Part shown: one piece after another, positions 28,366 to 37,786 of the stretch
How positions within the stretch are numbered: the first letter of the stretch is position 1
Layout of the letters: every line of letters starts with the position of its first letter
Origin: Olavius algarvensis spirochete endosymbiont
GTDB lineage: Bacteria; Spirochaetota; Spirochaetia; DSM-2461
Direction: 5' to 3'
Length of the DNA stretch: 64,000 nucleotides
Assembly (NCBI GenBank): GCA_900608495.1
Contig: UWYT01000194.1
Span: forward strand, 57,517-121,516
Position numbers and translations under genes: made by a program
The notes under the pieces: generated by a model
What the model was told of the DNA's origin: nothing
What the model saw: only the letters and a program-made list of their open reading frames with translations
Databases searched by the model: none

Positions 28366-28775
28366 ACAGGTGCATTATATGCATATCAGTTCCATTTTTT
28401 CCAGCGTTTTTTTAGGGAACCAAAGTCGAAGAACCCGGTCTGCACCGACGAACGGGAACCGGACCGGAGAATTATATTCAAGGCGGGAAGTAAACCCAAA
28501 GTTCATTTCCTTTAGTGGAGATGGGTTCTGCGCCCATGGGCTTGCCATTAAGCCTCCTTTGTGACACCCTAGTTCGACCGTCCATATTGGGCAGGTTCCG
28601 GTGTGACGTGTAATGACAGCAATACTTCGATATCGAAACGACATCATGATGAACGGGAAGGTGTCTTCGCTATCATAATCTTTCCTTGCAGTGTCGATTC
28701 AAGGCCTGGAAGGCGGACTGTATTGCTTCAGCAGAGTCACTTCCGGGTGTAGCAGACATTTAATGAGGAGGCTTC
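28366..28775. other. Divergent intergenic region and rpsB leader
   Basis: 410 bases between the TIGR03546 gene and the S2/EF-Ts gene. GTGACACC near 28561 and GGTGTGAC near 28600 could pair with one mismatch, forming a hairpin with a loop of about 30 bases in the leader. A minus-strand frame of 90 codons is present here but has no ribosome binding site and no recognisable sequence. I could not identify a clear -35/-10 pair or a known S2-leader structure. Confidence 0.35.
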
Positions 28776-30884
28776 ATGGCAGTTGTAACCATGAAAAATC
28801 TGCTGGAAGCAGGTGTGCATTTTGGTCACCAGACACGACGTTGGGACCCCCGGATGAAGAAATACATCTTCACAGAACGAAACGGAATTCATATCATCGA
28901 TCTTCAGAAAACGATTATCGCCATCAAGGAAGCGTATGACACCGTTCGCCATAAGGTATTGGAGGGTAAATCCGTGCTGTTTGTTGGAACGAAGAAACAG
29001 GCCCAGGCCTCGATTAAGCGCGAAGCCGAGCGCTGTGAGATGTTCTTTGTCAACAACCGTTGGCTTGGCGGGATGCTCACTAATTTTTCCACAATAAGAA
29101 AATCCCTGCTGCGCTTGAAGAAAATGGAAAAAATGGAGGTGGACGGTACCTTCGAGCAACTCACAAAAAAAGAAGTGGCGTTATTGCTCAAAGAACAAGG
29201 TAGACTCGAAAAAAACCTAGGGGGTATTGAGAACATGTCCAGTCTCCCGGGGGTGATGTTTGTGATTGATACACAAAAGGAAGCGATAGCGGTTGCAGAG
29301 GCTCGTAGAATGGGAATCCCAATTATTGCCGTTGTGGATACCAATTCCAACCCCGAGGGAATTGATTATCCCATACCTGGAAACGATGATGCCATTCGCG
29401 CTATCAATTTGTTTACGCAGGTTATCGCAAATGCGGTAATTGAAGCCGATAACGAACAGGGCCTCAAAGTAATCGAGAATTTACAGGACGATGAGCTTGC
29501 TGGAAGTGCACTCATTGACGAGCAATCAACCCTTGAGCTTATCGATCAATACGATGAAGATATCGACGAACACGATGACTACAGACTCAGCAGGCCTTCT
29601 CCGCCGCTGGAAGTCTCAAATAAAGATGGAACAGAGTTAGCTGACTCTGTTCCAATAGACGATTCCAACACCAAAACAGCCCTCAGAGACTTCATCTCTG
29701 AAGAGGACTTCGAAAACAAAGTTCCTATAGAGAAAATTAGTGAAAAATCGCAAGCCCCGGGAAACGAAATCACTGACACCAAATCCACCAATATGCCTGA
29801 GGTTTCCGGGGAAGAAACCGATGCCGAAAAGGCAAAAACAATCGTTACCGAAGTCACAGTTAAAGAATCAATAAATGCGGAAAGTGAAGTTTCCTCCGTG
29901 GAACAGACTGATGAATTGCTGAACAAAAAAAATTCTGCAGCCGATGAATCCGCTGAAACAACGCCGGTGGGAACACTTGAGGCAGAAGGAATTGTGGAAC
30001 AATCGACAAAAGATAAGACTGGCGATAAGAATGAAGGAGATATGAGCAGCATATACCAGGAAGTCAAAAAGCTTCGCGCCAAAACCGGCGCCGGAATGCT
30101 TGATTGCAAAAATGCGCTACTCAAGGCGAATGGCAATATTGTGAAAGCGGAGAGAATACTGAAGGAGCAGGGACTTGCTAATGCCGATAAGCGAGCAGGT
30201 CGTTCAACAAACAATGGAAGAGTGTTCACCCTCATTGCGGATGGGAAGGCCGTCATGGTTGAGCTAACCTGTGAAACGGATTTTGTGGCAAAAAACAGTG
30301 TGTTTCGTGACACCGGAGAGAAGATTTCGAAAGCCATCCTGCAATCAAAATCGATAGAAAAAAAACAAGAATTGGAAATAATGGTAAAAGAGGCTATCGC
30401 GATTCTGAAAGAAAACATGCTTCTTGGCAGAATAGTGCTGTGGGATTTCACCGAAAACGAACTAGTTGCGAATTATTCCCATAACGAAGGGCAGATAGGA
30501 ACTTTGGTGAAACTCAGCTGTGATTCTCAGGCAACCGCATCGAGAGATGAGGTAAGAGAGTTGTCCTTCAACCTTGCCATGCATGTCACTGCATTCAATC
30601 CGCTCTATCTCAATCACGCCACCGTGCCCCCTTCTTATCTCAAAGAGCAGGAAGAAGTGTTTGCCGCTCAGGCAAGGAATATGGCTGATAAACCGGAAAA
30701 AATCATAAAGGGAATCGTCGCGGGAAAGCTAAAAAAACACCTTGCGCAGATCTGCTTCGAGGATCAGGGTTTTGTCAAAGAAGAGAAGAAAACCGTCAAA
30801 AAAGTTGTAGATGAAACTGCTGAATCCTGCGGTGGTACAATTGTGATAAGCGACTATGCTTACATCGGAGTTGGCCAGGAGTAG
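28776..30884 (+). CDS. rpsB-tsf: Fused ribosomal protein S2 - elongation factor Ts
   Basis: One uninterrupted 702-codon frame. Residues 1 to about 255 are a complete S2 ([60 protein letters not shown]). Residues about 256-422 are an acidic Ser/Thr/Glu/Asp-rich linker with no predicted fold. Residues 423-702 are a complete EF-Ts ([47 protein letters not shown]). S2 is a 30S small-subunit protein, and EF-Ts recycles EF-Tu-GDP. In most bacteria rpsB and tsf are adjacent separate genes, and treponeme S2 already has an acidic tail, so the fusion could have arisen by loss of the intervening stop. GAGGAGG precedes ATG 28776. frr follows 27 bases downstream. Confidence 0.93.
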   Translation: MAVVTMKNLLEAGVHFGHQTRRWDPRMKKYIFTERNGIHIIDLQKTIIAIKEAYDTVRHKVLEGKSVLFVGTKKQAQASIKREAERCEMFFVNNRWLGGMLTNFSTIRKSLLRLKKMEKMEVDGTFEQLTKKEVALLLKEQGRLEKNLGGIENMSSLPGVMFVIDTQKEAIAVAEARRMGIPIIAVVDTNSNPEGIDYPIPGNDDAIRAINLFTQVIANAVIEADNEQGLKVIENLQDDELAGSALIDEQSTLELIDQYDEDIDEHDDYRLSRPSPPLEVSNKDGTELADSVPIDDSNTKTALRDFISEEDFENKVPIEKISEKSQAPGNEITDTKSTNMPEVSGEETDAEKAKTIVTEVTVKESINAESEVSSVEQTDELLNKKNSAADESAETTPVGTLEAEGIVEQSTKDKTGDKNEGDMSSIYQEVKKLRAKTGAGMLDCKNALLKANGNIVKAERILKEQGLANADKRAGRSTNNGRVFTLIADGKAVMVELTCETDFVAKNSVFRDTGEKISKAILQSKSIEKKQELEIMVKEAIAILKENMLLGRIVLWDFTENELVANYSHNEGQIGTLVKLSCDSQATASRDEVRELSFNLAMHVTAFNPLYLNHATVPPSYLKEQEEVFAAQARNMADKPEKIIKGIVAGKLKKHLAQICFEDQGFVKEEKKTVKKVVDETAESCGGTIVISDYAYIGVGQE
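30034..30044 (+). promoter_or_regulatory. Internal ribosome-binding-like site and candidate EF-Ts start
   Basis: AAGGAG at 30034-30039 is followed two bases later by ATG 30042, codon 423 of the fused frame. That ATG coincides with the usual first residue of EF-Ts. The spacing is shorter than the normal five to nine bases, so initiation would be weak, but it could supply free 280-residue EF-Ts in addition to the fusion. Confidence 0.4.
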
Positions 30885-30911
30885 ACTTTCGATAACACGA
30901 AGGAGATAGTT

Positions 30912-31454
30912 ATGGACGATTTAAGAACAAAAGCCGAAGAGAAAATGAAAAAGAGCATAACTTCGCTAGAGGAAGAATTGAACTTCCTTCGTTCGGGGAG
31001 GGCTTCAGCCGCCCTCTTTGATAGATTGCGCGTTGACTACTACGGCACGCCAACTCCTCTCAAACAGCTGGCGAATATCTCGATACCGGAGGCACGGCTT
31101 ATAGTTATTCAACCCTTTGATAGGAATTCGATTGGAGATATTGAAAAGGCCATTCTCGCTTCTGAACTCGGACTTAATCCTGGAAACGATGGGAAGTTAA
31201 TCCGAATCAGTATCCCTCCTCTCAATGAGGAGCGGCGCAAGGAATTAGTGAAGAAAGTGAACGCACTGGCGGAAAATGCCCGAGTTTCAATTAGAAATAT
31301 TCGCCGAGATATAAACGAGCAGATTAAATCCGGTAATTTCACCGACGACGAACAGAAGAAGGGCACGAATACAGTTCAGAAACTGACCGATTCATTTGTA
31401 GAGAAAATAGCGGCAATTGTGGAGGCAAAGAAAGAGGAGATTATGGAAATCTAA
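30912..31454 (+). CDS. frr: Ribosome recycling factor
   Basis: 180 residues, standard RRF length. With EF-G it splits ribosomes after termination. Conserved stretches are LNFLRSGRASAALFDRLRVDYYG, PLKQLANISIPEARLIVIQPFD, and NDGKLIRISIPPLNEERRKELVKK. AAGGAG lies six bases before the ATG. The stop codon TAA shares its last base with the uppS ATG. Confidence 0.97.
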   Translation: MDDLRTKAEEKMKKSITSLEEELNFLRSGRASAALFDRLRVDYYGTPTPLKQLANISIPEARLIVIQPFDRNSIGDIEKAILASELGLNPGNDGKLIRISIPPLNEERRKELVKKVNALAENARVSIRNIRRDINEQIKSGNFTDDEQKKGTNTVQKLTDSFVEKIAAIVEAKKEEIMEI

Positions 31455-32161
31455 TGCCTTCCGATAAGCAACTACTTCCAAAACATGTTGGAATCATCAT
31501 GGATGGAAACGGAAGATGGGCGCAAAAACAAGGTCTCCCTAGGACGAACGGGCATAAAGAAGGACTTGAAACTGCTAAGAAAATTGTGGCTCATACTTCA
31601 GATTTGGGAATATCTTATCTATCGCTTTTCACATTTTCCACCGAAAACTGGCGGAGAGCCGAGGAAGAAGTTAATTTTTTGTTGGAATTGATCAAGAAAC
31701 ACTTGAGGAAACAATACGATTTCTACCGGGAACGAAATATTCGAGTTATTCATTCTGGGGATTTAGAAAAACTTCCTTTAATTGTACGCGAAGAAATTTT
31801 GCTTGTTGAATCAGATACAGAATTATTTGACGGCATGATAGTGAATCTGCTGATAAACTACGGTGGGCGAGATGAAATTGTCAGATCAGTCAAAGAATTT
31901 ATATCAAACGGTGGTGACGCCGGCACTTTGAGTGAGGAGAGTATCAATTCCAATCTGGATCATCCTGAGCTTCCTGAATTAGACTTATTGATTAGAACTG
32001 GAGGGGAAATTCGTTTAAGCAACTTCCTGATTTGGCAGGCCGCATATGCGGAATTATATTTTTCAGATACTTACTGGCCTGATTGGACCGCCGAGGATTT
32101 GGATGAAGCGATACTAAGCTATCAGGAAAGACAACGGAGATTCGGTGGAACAGTGCAATGA
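31454..32161 (+). CDS. uppS: Undecaprenyl diphosphate synthase (cis-prenyltransferase)
   Basis: 235 residues. It extends farnesyl diphosphate with isopentenyl units to make the C55 lipid carrier for peptidoglycan and other envelope polymers. The catalytic Asp 17 is in IIMDGNGRWA. FTFSTENWRR, NLLINYGGRDEI and LLIRTGGEIRLSNFLIWQ are the other family motifs. It overlaps frr by one base and cdsA by four, so the lipid enzymes are translated from the ribosomal-protein operon, the order known in treponemes. Confidence 0.96.
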   Translation: MPSDKQLLPKHVGIIMDGNGRWAQKQGLPRTNGHKEGLETAKKIVAHTSDLGISYLSLFTFSTENWRRAEEEVNFLLELIKKHLRKQYDFYRERNIRVIHSGDLEKLPLIVREEILLVESDTELFDGMIVNLLINYGGRDEIVRSVKEFISNGGDAGTLSEESINSNLDHPELPELDLLIRTGGEIRLSNFLIWQAAYAELYFSDTYWPDWTAEDLDEAILSYQERQRRFGGTVQ

Positions 32162-32991
32162 ACAATCTGACGAAACGCCTTTTATTGTTTTTTATCGGAA
32201 TTCCACTATTATCCGCCATTGTGTTTTTTATTCCTCACTATGGACAGATTGGAACGATAATTCTAACCGTGATCACGGGAATTGTATGTGGTTTTGAAAT
32301 GCGCACGATGCTATCTAGAATTGCCAAAAAGCTCCCTTTGTGGGCTGTTTTGATTCCCGGACTATGGCCCATTCTGGCCTGGCTCATAAATATGGAATGG
32401 ATACCTCCGATATCGTCAACGCTTGCACTCTTAGTAGGAATAGTATGGGCTCTCTCTGATTCTGTATCAATTAGCAAGACGGAGTTCAGCGTCGGCATTA
32501 CGAGAATGGGCACCAGACTGCTAATGGTTTTGTATCCTGGCTGGTTTCTCTGGTGGGTTGGCCGGCTTACATGGCTTGAAAATTCCAATCTCATCCTCCT
32601 GGTATTCATTTTAGTCATATTTTTAAATGATTCTTTAGCCTGGTTTTTTGGAGTAACGATTGGAAAGCATCGAAATGTTTTCCGAGTGAGCCCGAATAAG
32701 ACTGTTGAAGGATTTTCTGGTGGGATTCTTTCCTCGGTTTTAGTTATTCTGACTGCTGCCTATGTTTTACCCGAGGTTTTTCCCCAACCAAAATGGCAGC
32801 TTATCTTGTTTGGACTCGCTGCCGGTTTTTGTGTTACGGCGGGCGATTTAGTGGAATCCACTATTAAACGGGCTACGGGTGTGAAGGACTCGGGAAAAAT
32901 CATTATGGGCCGAGGCGGTATGCTGGATTCCATTGATTCGGTTTTGTTTACAGCGCCGTTATTCGTTATCTTTTTTCAGGTTACTACTTAG
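32158..32991 (+). CDS. cdsA: Phosphatidate cytidylyltransferase
   Basis: 277 residues, with seven to eight hydrophobic segments. It makes CDP-diacylglycerol from phosphatidate and CTP, the branch point of phospholipid synthesis. The C-terminal CdsA signature is present: KRATGVKDSGKIIMGRGGML followed by DSIDS (residues about 236-260), preceded by GDLVES. ATG 32158 overlaps uppS by four bases. The protease gene starts one base after its stop. In Treponema pallidum dxr lies between cdsA and the protease gene, but it is absent from this position here. Confidence 0.94.
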   Translation: MNNLTKRLLLFFIGIPLLSAIVFFIPHYGQIGTIILTVITGIVCGFEMRTMLSRIAKKLPLWAVLIPGLWPILAWLINMEWIPPISSTLALLVGIVWALSDSVSISKTEFSVGITRMGTRLLMVLYPGWFLWWVGRLTWLENSNLILLVFILVIFLNDSLAWFFGVTIGKHRNVFRVSPNKTVEGFSGGILSSVLVILTAAYVLPEVFPQPKWQLILFGLAAGFCVTAGDLVESTIKRATGVKDSGKIIMGRGGMLDSIDSVLFTAPLFVIFFQVTT

Positions 32992-34338
32992 ATGTTTGAC
33001 AGCATTTTCGAAGTCTTTCTCGGCATAATAGGGCTTTCCGCAGTTGTGCTTGTTCACGAGGGAGGACATTATCTGACAGCCAGACTAAGTGCAATCAGAG
33101 TCGAGGTGTTCTCGATAGGATTTGGACGTCGCCTATTTGGATTTAAGAGAGGAAACACGGATTATAGATTATCAATGATACCTCTTGGTGGGTATTGTCG
33201 ATTTTACGGGGAAAAATCTTTTCGTAAGGCGCTGGATGAGAAACTCAAGGAAATACCAAAGGCTGAAGGAGAATTCTATAGTAGTTCGCCCCTGAGTCGA
33301 ATACTTGTCAGCGTATCTGGACCGCTGGCGAATTTAATTTTCGCCATTCTCATTTTTACAACTATTTCGTGGGCTGGATACAATGAAGAGTATGTAGAAC
33401 CGCGGATTATACTGCTTTCGGAGTGGTCGGACGATGGCTCAATTTGGCCGGCCGATCATTCTGGTTTGCAAAGTGAGGATTTGATAGTTCTCATAAACCA
33501 GAAGCCGATCAAGGCCTTTCATGAGTTAAGACCGCTACTTGCCTTCAAACCAGATGAACAAATAGAACTTACCGTGGAACGAAAAGGGCGGACTATACCC
33601 ATCGACATTGTTCCCACGTTGGACGAAGAAACCGGGTTTGCCATGATTGGCGTTTTAGCCTGGGTGGATCCTATTATTGCTTCGACATCGGCAAGTAACA
33701 GCTCTATTGGACTTCAAGAAGGTGACAGAATCATCCGTGCAAACGATATTGAAATTCCCCACAGCGTCGCCTTATATAAGGTGCTGGAAGATACCGAAGC
33801 TGTCCATCTCACTGTCTTGAGGAAGGGGAGAGAAGTTACGTTTAATTCCCTATCGGCAAAGGATCTTAGCGCTGAATTGTCGTTTCAGCTCAGTTCCAGC
33901 CGGAGCGAATCAGTGAATTTTTTCCAGGCGACGGTGAGTGGATTTAGAGAAACCTTCCTGAATCTGAGCTCCACTCTCCGAGCCATAAGAATGCTTTTTC
34001 TCGGAACTAAACCACAAAATGTGGTTTCTGGTCCAATAAGGCTTATTTCAGATACTGGCGCGATTGTCGCCGAAGGATTTCGAGGCGGGTTTGGTCCAGG
34101 CATGCTCTGGACTTTCGAACTTCTTGCGATAATTTCAATATCTTTGGCATTTCTCAATTTGCTTCCGATTCCTGTTCTAGATGGCGGTCAGATTATTCTA
34201 TTCATATTCGAACTACTGCAGCATAAACCTATCGGTCCCAAAACGATATATAGATACCAAGTCATAGGTACAATAATTGTGCTTTTTATCGCTATGGCAG
34301 CCATTGTCAATGATATCATTCAGCTAAACAACCGTTGA
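32992..34338 (+). CDS. rseP: RseP/site-2-type intramembrane zinc protease
   Basis: 448 residues. The zinc motif HEGGH (His 22, Glu 23, His 26) is in the first membrane segment and the third ligand region NLLPIPVLDGG (Asp near 398) in the last part, with PDZ-like sequence between them (LQSEDLIVLINQKPI and LQEGDRIIRANDIEI). This is the RseP layout with probably two PDZ domains. These proteases cut membrane-bound anti-sigma factors or signal peptides. The target here is unknown. It starts directly after the cdsA stop, without its own strong ribosome binding site. Confidence 0.93.
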   Translation: MFDSIFEVFLGIIGLSAVVLVHEGGHYLTARLSAIRVEVFSIGFGRRLFGFKRGNTDYRLSMIPLGGYCRFYGEKSFRKALDEKLKEIPKAEGEFYSSSPLSRILVSVSGPLANLIFAILIFTTISWAGYNEEYVEPRIILLSEWSDDGSIWPADHSGLQSEDLIVLINQKPIKAFHELRPLLAFKPDEQIELTVERKGRTIPIDIVPTLDEETGFAMIGVLAWVDPIIASTSASNSSIGLQEGDRIIRANDIEIPHSVALYKVLEDTEAVHLTVLRKGREVTFNSLSAKDLSAELSFQLSSSRSESVNFFQATVSGFRETFLNLSSTLRAIRMLFLGTKPQNVVSGPIRLISDTGAIVAEGFRGGFGPGMLWTFELLAIISISLAFLNLLPIPVLDGGQIILFIFELLQHKPIGPKTIYRYQVIGTIIVLFIAMAAIVNDIIQLNNR

Positions 34339-34344
34339 CAGAGT

Positions 34345-36411
34345 ATGAACTGTAGGCTGGCAATTCTTTTCCTCCTTGTTGTTGTCCCGCAGCATATTGT
34401 TTCAGCCAAGTACACTCTTGTGTTGCAACGAGGACACAGCGACATCCCAGTGGCAATTAAATGGCACAAGAAATCAGAAGTATTGGTTTCCGTGGGTGAA
34501 GACGGATTCTTAATTGTAACCAAACCCAAAGATAGAATCGTGCTTCATCGTTTCCATGTAACGCGGGGACGAATTTCCGATCTCGATATCAATCAATCAA
34601 ATGAGCAAGCTGCAATCATATATTCTGAAGATGGCTTTTCCACTCTTTCAGTATGGGATTGGGGAAGCGAGAAGATGGTTTACGAGCACAAATTTGACAG
34701 GGAGCTGCTTTTTGCCACCTGGTCGACACTTGGAACTTACCTGGTACTTGGAACTCTTGGATCGCCCAGCATAATAATGATTGATGGCATTACGGGTCGT
34801 CGGCTGCTAAAACTGCAAAACCTCCCCTCATTGTATAACAGCGGATATATTGGTTCGACTGAAACTGTTTTGATGACATATACAAATTCCGGCTTCATTC
34901 GTTACTGGGACATCGACACCTCGGAATTGAAACACTCCGTGAAAACTGTTTCCAAACTTCGTGGCTTGTCCGTGTTGCAAAACGAATCCAAATCAATTCT
35001 TTTCGCTTATCAAAACAATGCTTTGATTCTTCTTAATCGCCAAACCGGTTATGTGCTAGCTCGCTTAGTTATATCCGGGTTGAGTGATGTTGCAATTGAT
35101 GAATCGACAGGCGAAATCGATGCCATTGCTTCAACCACCAAGGGATCAATGCTGCATAGGTATGAAGTTCGGGACAATGAGTTTATTCCCCGAAGTACCG
35201 AAGGAATTCATCCGAATCTCTTGGAGTTGGATGATTCACTTCAACCTGCGAAGGTTCTTCGGGTTAGCGGGACTACTTACATGATATCCAGGGACGGATA
35301 CATAGTTGTAGAAAGCGCCGAAGGGTTTTCAACGCTAATAGACGATCGATTATGGCAGCCTGATTCGTTTGCCTTTTATGATGACTCCATCAATGTCGCC
35401 GGCGGTGGGAAAATACTGAGTTTTACCTCGTCGTTTTTTTCCAGCGATTCCGGGGAGGACATCAATGCTTTGACCAATGTCACCCAGAAAGTGTATTTTT
35501 CGAAATCCAGCGCGGAACACACGGGAATCCACATTCTTTCGAACGGTGCTTTCTTGCTTTGGGACAAGGATTTTTCCGACAATGGCAATGGTATAAGACT
35601 CCTCTATCCTTTGATATCAGACACCGAGTTCTTTTTCCCAACCACCAATAAGATTCTAAAATGCTCACCTGTTGATGAAAACAGAATTCTAACTGTCGAC
35701 AGAAAAGGTGTTGTAAATATCTTGAATCCAAAAAATGGTACACTGTTATTTGAGTATTCTTCTTTTGATAACCTAGATGCGGCATATTCAGTGCAAGGCG
35801 AGTTTATTCTTCTCGGACGTTCGTCCAAAGGTAGTGTCAACACTCCACTCGAGATGATTGATATGTATTCGAAAGAAGCGATTCCCGTGCCAGATAAACG
35901 ATTCATGGTCTATCGCATTGAAGCGGGGCCCGCAAGTATTTACACAGTCGGGATGAGGAAAACCCCTTCGGGTGAGGTCGAAACCAGCTTGCTTCGTCAC
36001 GATCCAAAACGAATTGAGCGTTCTAAAGTTCTATTGCAAGTCTCTGGTGAGGTTTTGAATGCCATCGTTTTGCCACACCCAGGCGGTAAAAGTGTTTATA
36101 CAAATCTGGGTGGCAAGGTCTTGCAGATTCTAGGAAATAAAACTATTGCATACGAGCATGCGAAATCAATTGCATTTCTACAAGCCCATGGTGGAAACCT
36201 CTATGGTTTGGATTCAGATGGTGCTTTGTTGATTTGGGATAGTATCGGAGGCATGCCGATTCTAAGTGTCCATTTCTTCGATGATGGATCTTGGGTGGGC
36301 ATCTCTGCAAATACGATTTGGGCCTCTGCCAGAGCTATAGATAAGTTTGTAATCCTCGAAGATGGGAACGTAGTAGACCCTCGATTGGTCTGTGAAATAC
36401 TGGGGAGTTGA
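34345..36411 (+). CDS. Exported WD40/beta-propeller-like protein
   Basis: 688 residues. A signal peptide (LAILFLLVVVPQHIVSA) ends near residue 21, followed by a long series of beta-propeller-like repeats: WHKKSEVLVSVGEDGFLIV, SVWDWGSEK, IRYWDIDTSEL, FLLWDKDF and LLIWDSIGG carry the W-D ends of WD40 blades. There are probably two propellers. In treponemes a similar secreted WD-repeat protein follows the protease gene. It starts seven bases after rseP. A role as a periplasmic scaffold is inferred, not shown. It is convergent with dnaB. Confidence 0.7.
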   Translation: MNCRLAILFLLVVVPQHIVSAKYTLVLQRGHSDIPVAIKWHKKSEVLVSVGEDGFLIVTKPKDRIVLHRFHVTRGRISDLDINQSNEQAAIIYSEDGFSTLSVWDWGSEKMVYEHKFDRELLFATWSTLGTYLVLGTLGSPSIIMIDGITGRRLLKLQNLPSLYNSGYIGSTETVLMTYTNSGFIRYWDIDTSELKHSVKTVSKLRGLSVLQNESKSILFAYQNNALILLNRQTGYVLARLVISGLSDVAIDESTGEIDAIASTTKGSMLHRYEVRDNEFIPRSTEGIHPNLLELDDSLQPAKVLRVSGTTYMISRDGYIVVESAEGFSTLIDDRLWQPDSFAFYDDSINVAGGGKILSFTSSFFSSDSGEDINALTNVTQKVYFSKSSAEHTGIHILSNGAFLLWDKDFSDNGNGIRLLYPLISDTEFFFPTTNKILKCSPVDENRILTVDRKGVVNILNPKNGTLLFEYSSFDNLDAAYSVQGEFILLGRSSKGSVNTPLEMIDMYSKEAIPVPDKRFMVYRIEAGPASIYTVGMRKTPSGEVETSLLRHDPKRIERSKVLLQVSGEVLNAIVLPHPGGKSVYTNLGGKVLQILGNKTIAYEHAKSIAFLQAHGGNLYGLDSDGALLIWDSIGGMPILSVHFFDDGSWVGISANTIWASARAIDKFVILEDGNVVDPRLVCEILGS

Positions 36412-36430
36412 TTCCACTTCAAGAGCTTGC

Positions 36431-37780
36431 TTAATAATCTTGCAGATTCTCGAAGCGGGCATAGTGCGGAATGAATGCCAATCGCACCATGTCTGTGGGG
36501 CCGTTTCGCTGCTTCGCAACTATTAAATCGGTTTTAATGATAGATTTGCTTTCTCGATCAACTTCATCCTCATCGAAGCTTCGTTCTCTGTGAAGGAAAA
36601 GCACCACATCCGCATCTTGTTCAAGAGCTCCCGATTCTCTAAGATCGGCCAATGATGGAGTTTTCCCTTCGGATTGTCTTCCTACTTGAGAGAGAACCAC
36701 GATTGGGACATCAAGCTCTCTTGCCAGCGCCTTCAAAGATCTGCTAATTTGTGATATCTGTTCGTGCCTTTCCTGTTTGGTGTTTTCCGGGGAGACTAGG
36801 CCGATATAATCTATGAAGATTATTTGAACACTGTACTTGCTCACCATCTTGCGAGCTAGAGAGCGTAAATCCAGAAGTGGGATGTTGGGTGTATCTTGGA
36901 AGATGAGCGGTGCATCGTAAATACGCCCGGCAGTATCGGTAACAATCTTATTGAAGTCTGTAGATTTGAGAAGGCCTGTACGCAAGCTATTGGAATTGAT
37001 CCTGCTTTCAGCCGATACAATTCTCAACATCAATGAGATGGCAGACATCTCAAGAGTAAAGAAACCACAGGGAATTTTGTTTCTAATGGAGATATTTGTG
37101 GCCATCGATAATGCAAAAGCGGTTTTGCCTATTGAAGGCCGTGAGCCAATTATTATCATTTCAGATTTCTGAAATCCGCAGGTAAGTCTGTCAAGCATAT
37201 CAAATCCGGAGGGTATGCCAATATAGTTTCCCTTGGTTCGAAATCTATCCTCAATAGTTGAGACAGTTTTTCCAATTACTTCTTGAGCGGATTTCAACTC
37301 CCCCCTACTCTGATTGTCATTTAAATTGAAAATGGATTTCTCTGCTTCTTCGATGATTAGGCGGGATTCCAGGGATTCGTTATGTGCATCGGAGATTAGT
37401 TGATAAGCGATGTTGAGAAGAGATCGTCGTACGCTGGCATTTTGAACAAGTTTCGCATAATAGGCGACATTTGCTGTCGAGGGGACTCTCTCGGTTAGGG
37501 AGGCCACATAACCCAGGCCCCCTGTTTTATCTATATTTCCAGAGGCGCGCAACTCGGCAGTCAGTGTCAGAAGATCTACACCCTCCCCCTTGTCCTTGAG
37601 AACTGTGATGGCTTTGAATATTAAACGGTGTGCCCCTTTGAAAAAATCTTCCGCGCGGACAAATTGCTGAACCTCCTCCAATAAATCTACTGAGAAGTTC
37701 AAAAGCAAGGCACCCAAGGTTGCCATTTCCGCCTCTTCGTTATAGGGAGGAACAGAATCCTTTAAGGCGCCTTCCACCAA
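36431..37780 (-). CDS. dnaB: Replicative DNA helicase
   Basis: 449 residues, standard DnaB length, with no intein. The N-terminal primase-interaction domain begins PPYNEEAEMATLGALLLN, and the RecA-like motor has Walker A GSRPSIGKTAFAL (about residues 211-223), GFFTLEMS, Walker B IIFIDYIGL, and VVLSQVGRQSEGK with the arginine-finger region LHRERS. It unwinds DNA at the fork as a hexamer. The start is GTG 37780, six bases after the rplI stop with GGCGG upstream. It ends the rpsF-ssb-rpsR-rplI-dnaB operon. Confidence 0.96.
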   Translation of the reverse strand: MVEGALKDSVPPYNEEAEMATLGALLLNFSVDLLEEVQQFVRAEDFFKGAHRLIFKAITVLKDKGEGVDLLTLTAELRASGNIDKTGGLGYVASLTERVPSTANVAYYAKLVQNASVRRSLLNIAYQLISDAHNESLESRLIIEEAEKSIFNLNDNQSRGELKSAQEVIGKTVSTIEDRFRTKGNYIGIPSGFDMLDRLTCGFQKSEMIIIGSRPSIGKTAFALSMATNISIRNKIPCGFFTLEMSAISLMLRIVSAESRINSNSLRTGLLKSTDFNKIVTDTAGRIYDAPLIFQDTPNIPLLDLRSLARKMVSKYSVQIIFIDYIGLVSPENTKQERHEQISQISRSLKALARELDVPIVVLSQVGRQSEGKTPSLADLRESGALEQDADVVLFLHRERSFDEDEVDRESKSIIKTDLIVAKQRNGPTDMVRLAFIPHYARFENLQDY

Positions 37781-37786
37781 TACCGC

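Noticed and set aside
28375..28647. 90-codon minus-strand frame between the TIGR03546 gene and rpsB
   Set aside because: No ribosome binding site, no family resemblance, and it lies in the rpsB leader region.
29579..30451. 290-codon minus-strand frame under the S2/EF-Ts linker
   Set aside because: It is the antisense shadow of the Ser/Glu-rich linker and EF-Ts, with a low-complexity product and no ribosome binding site.
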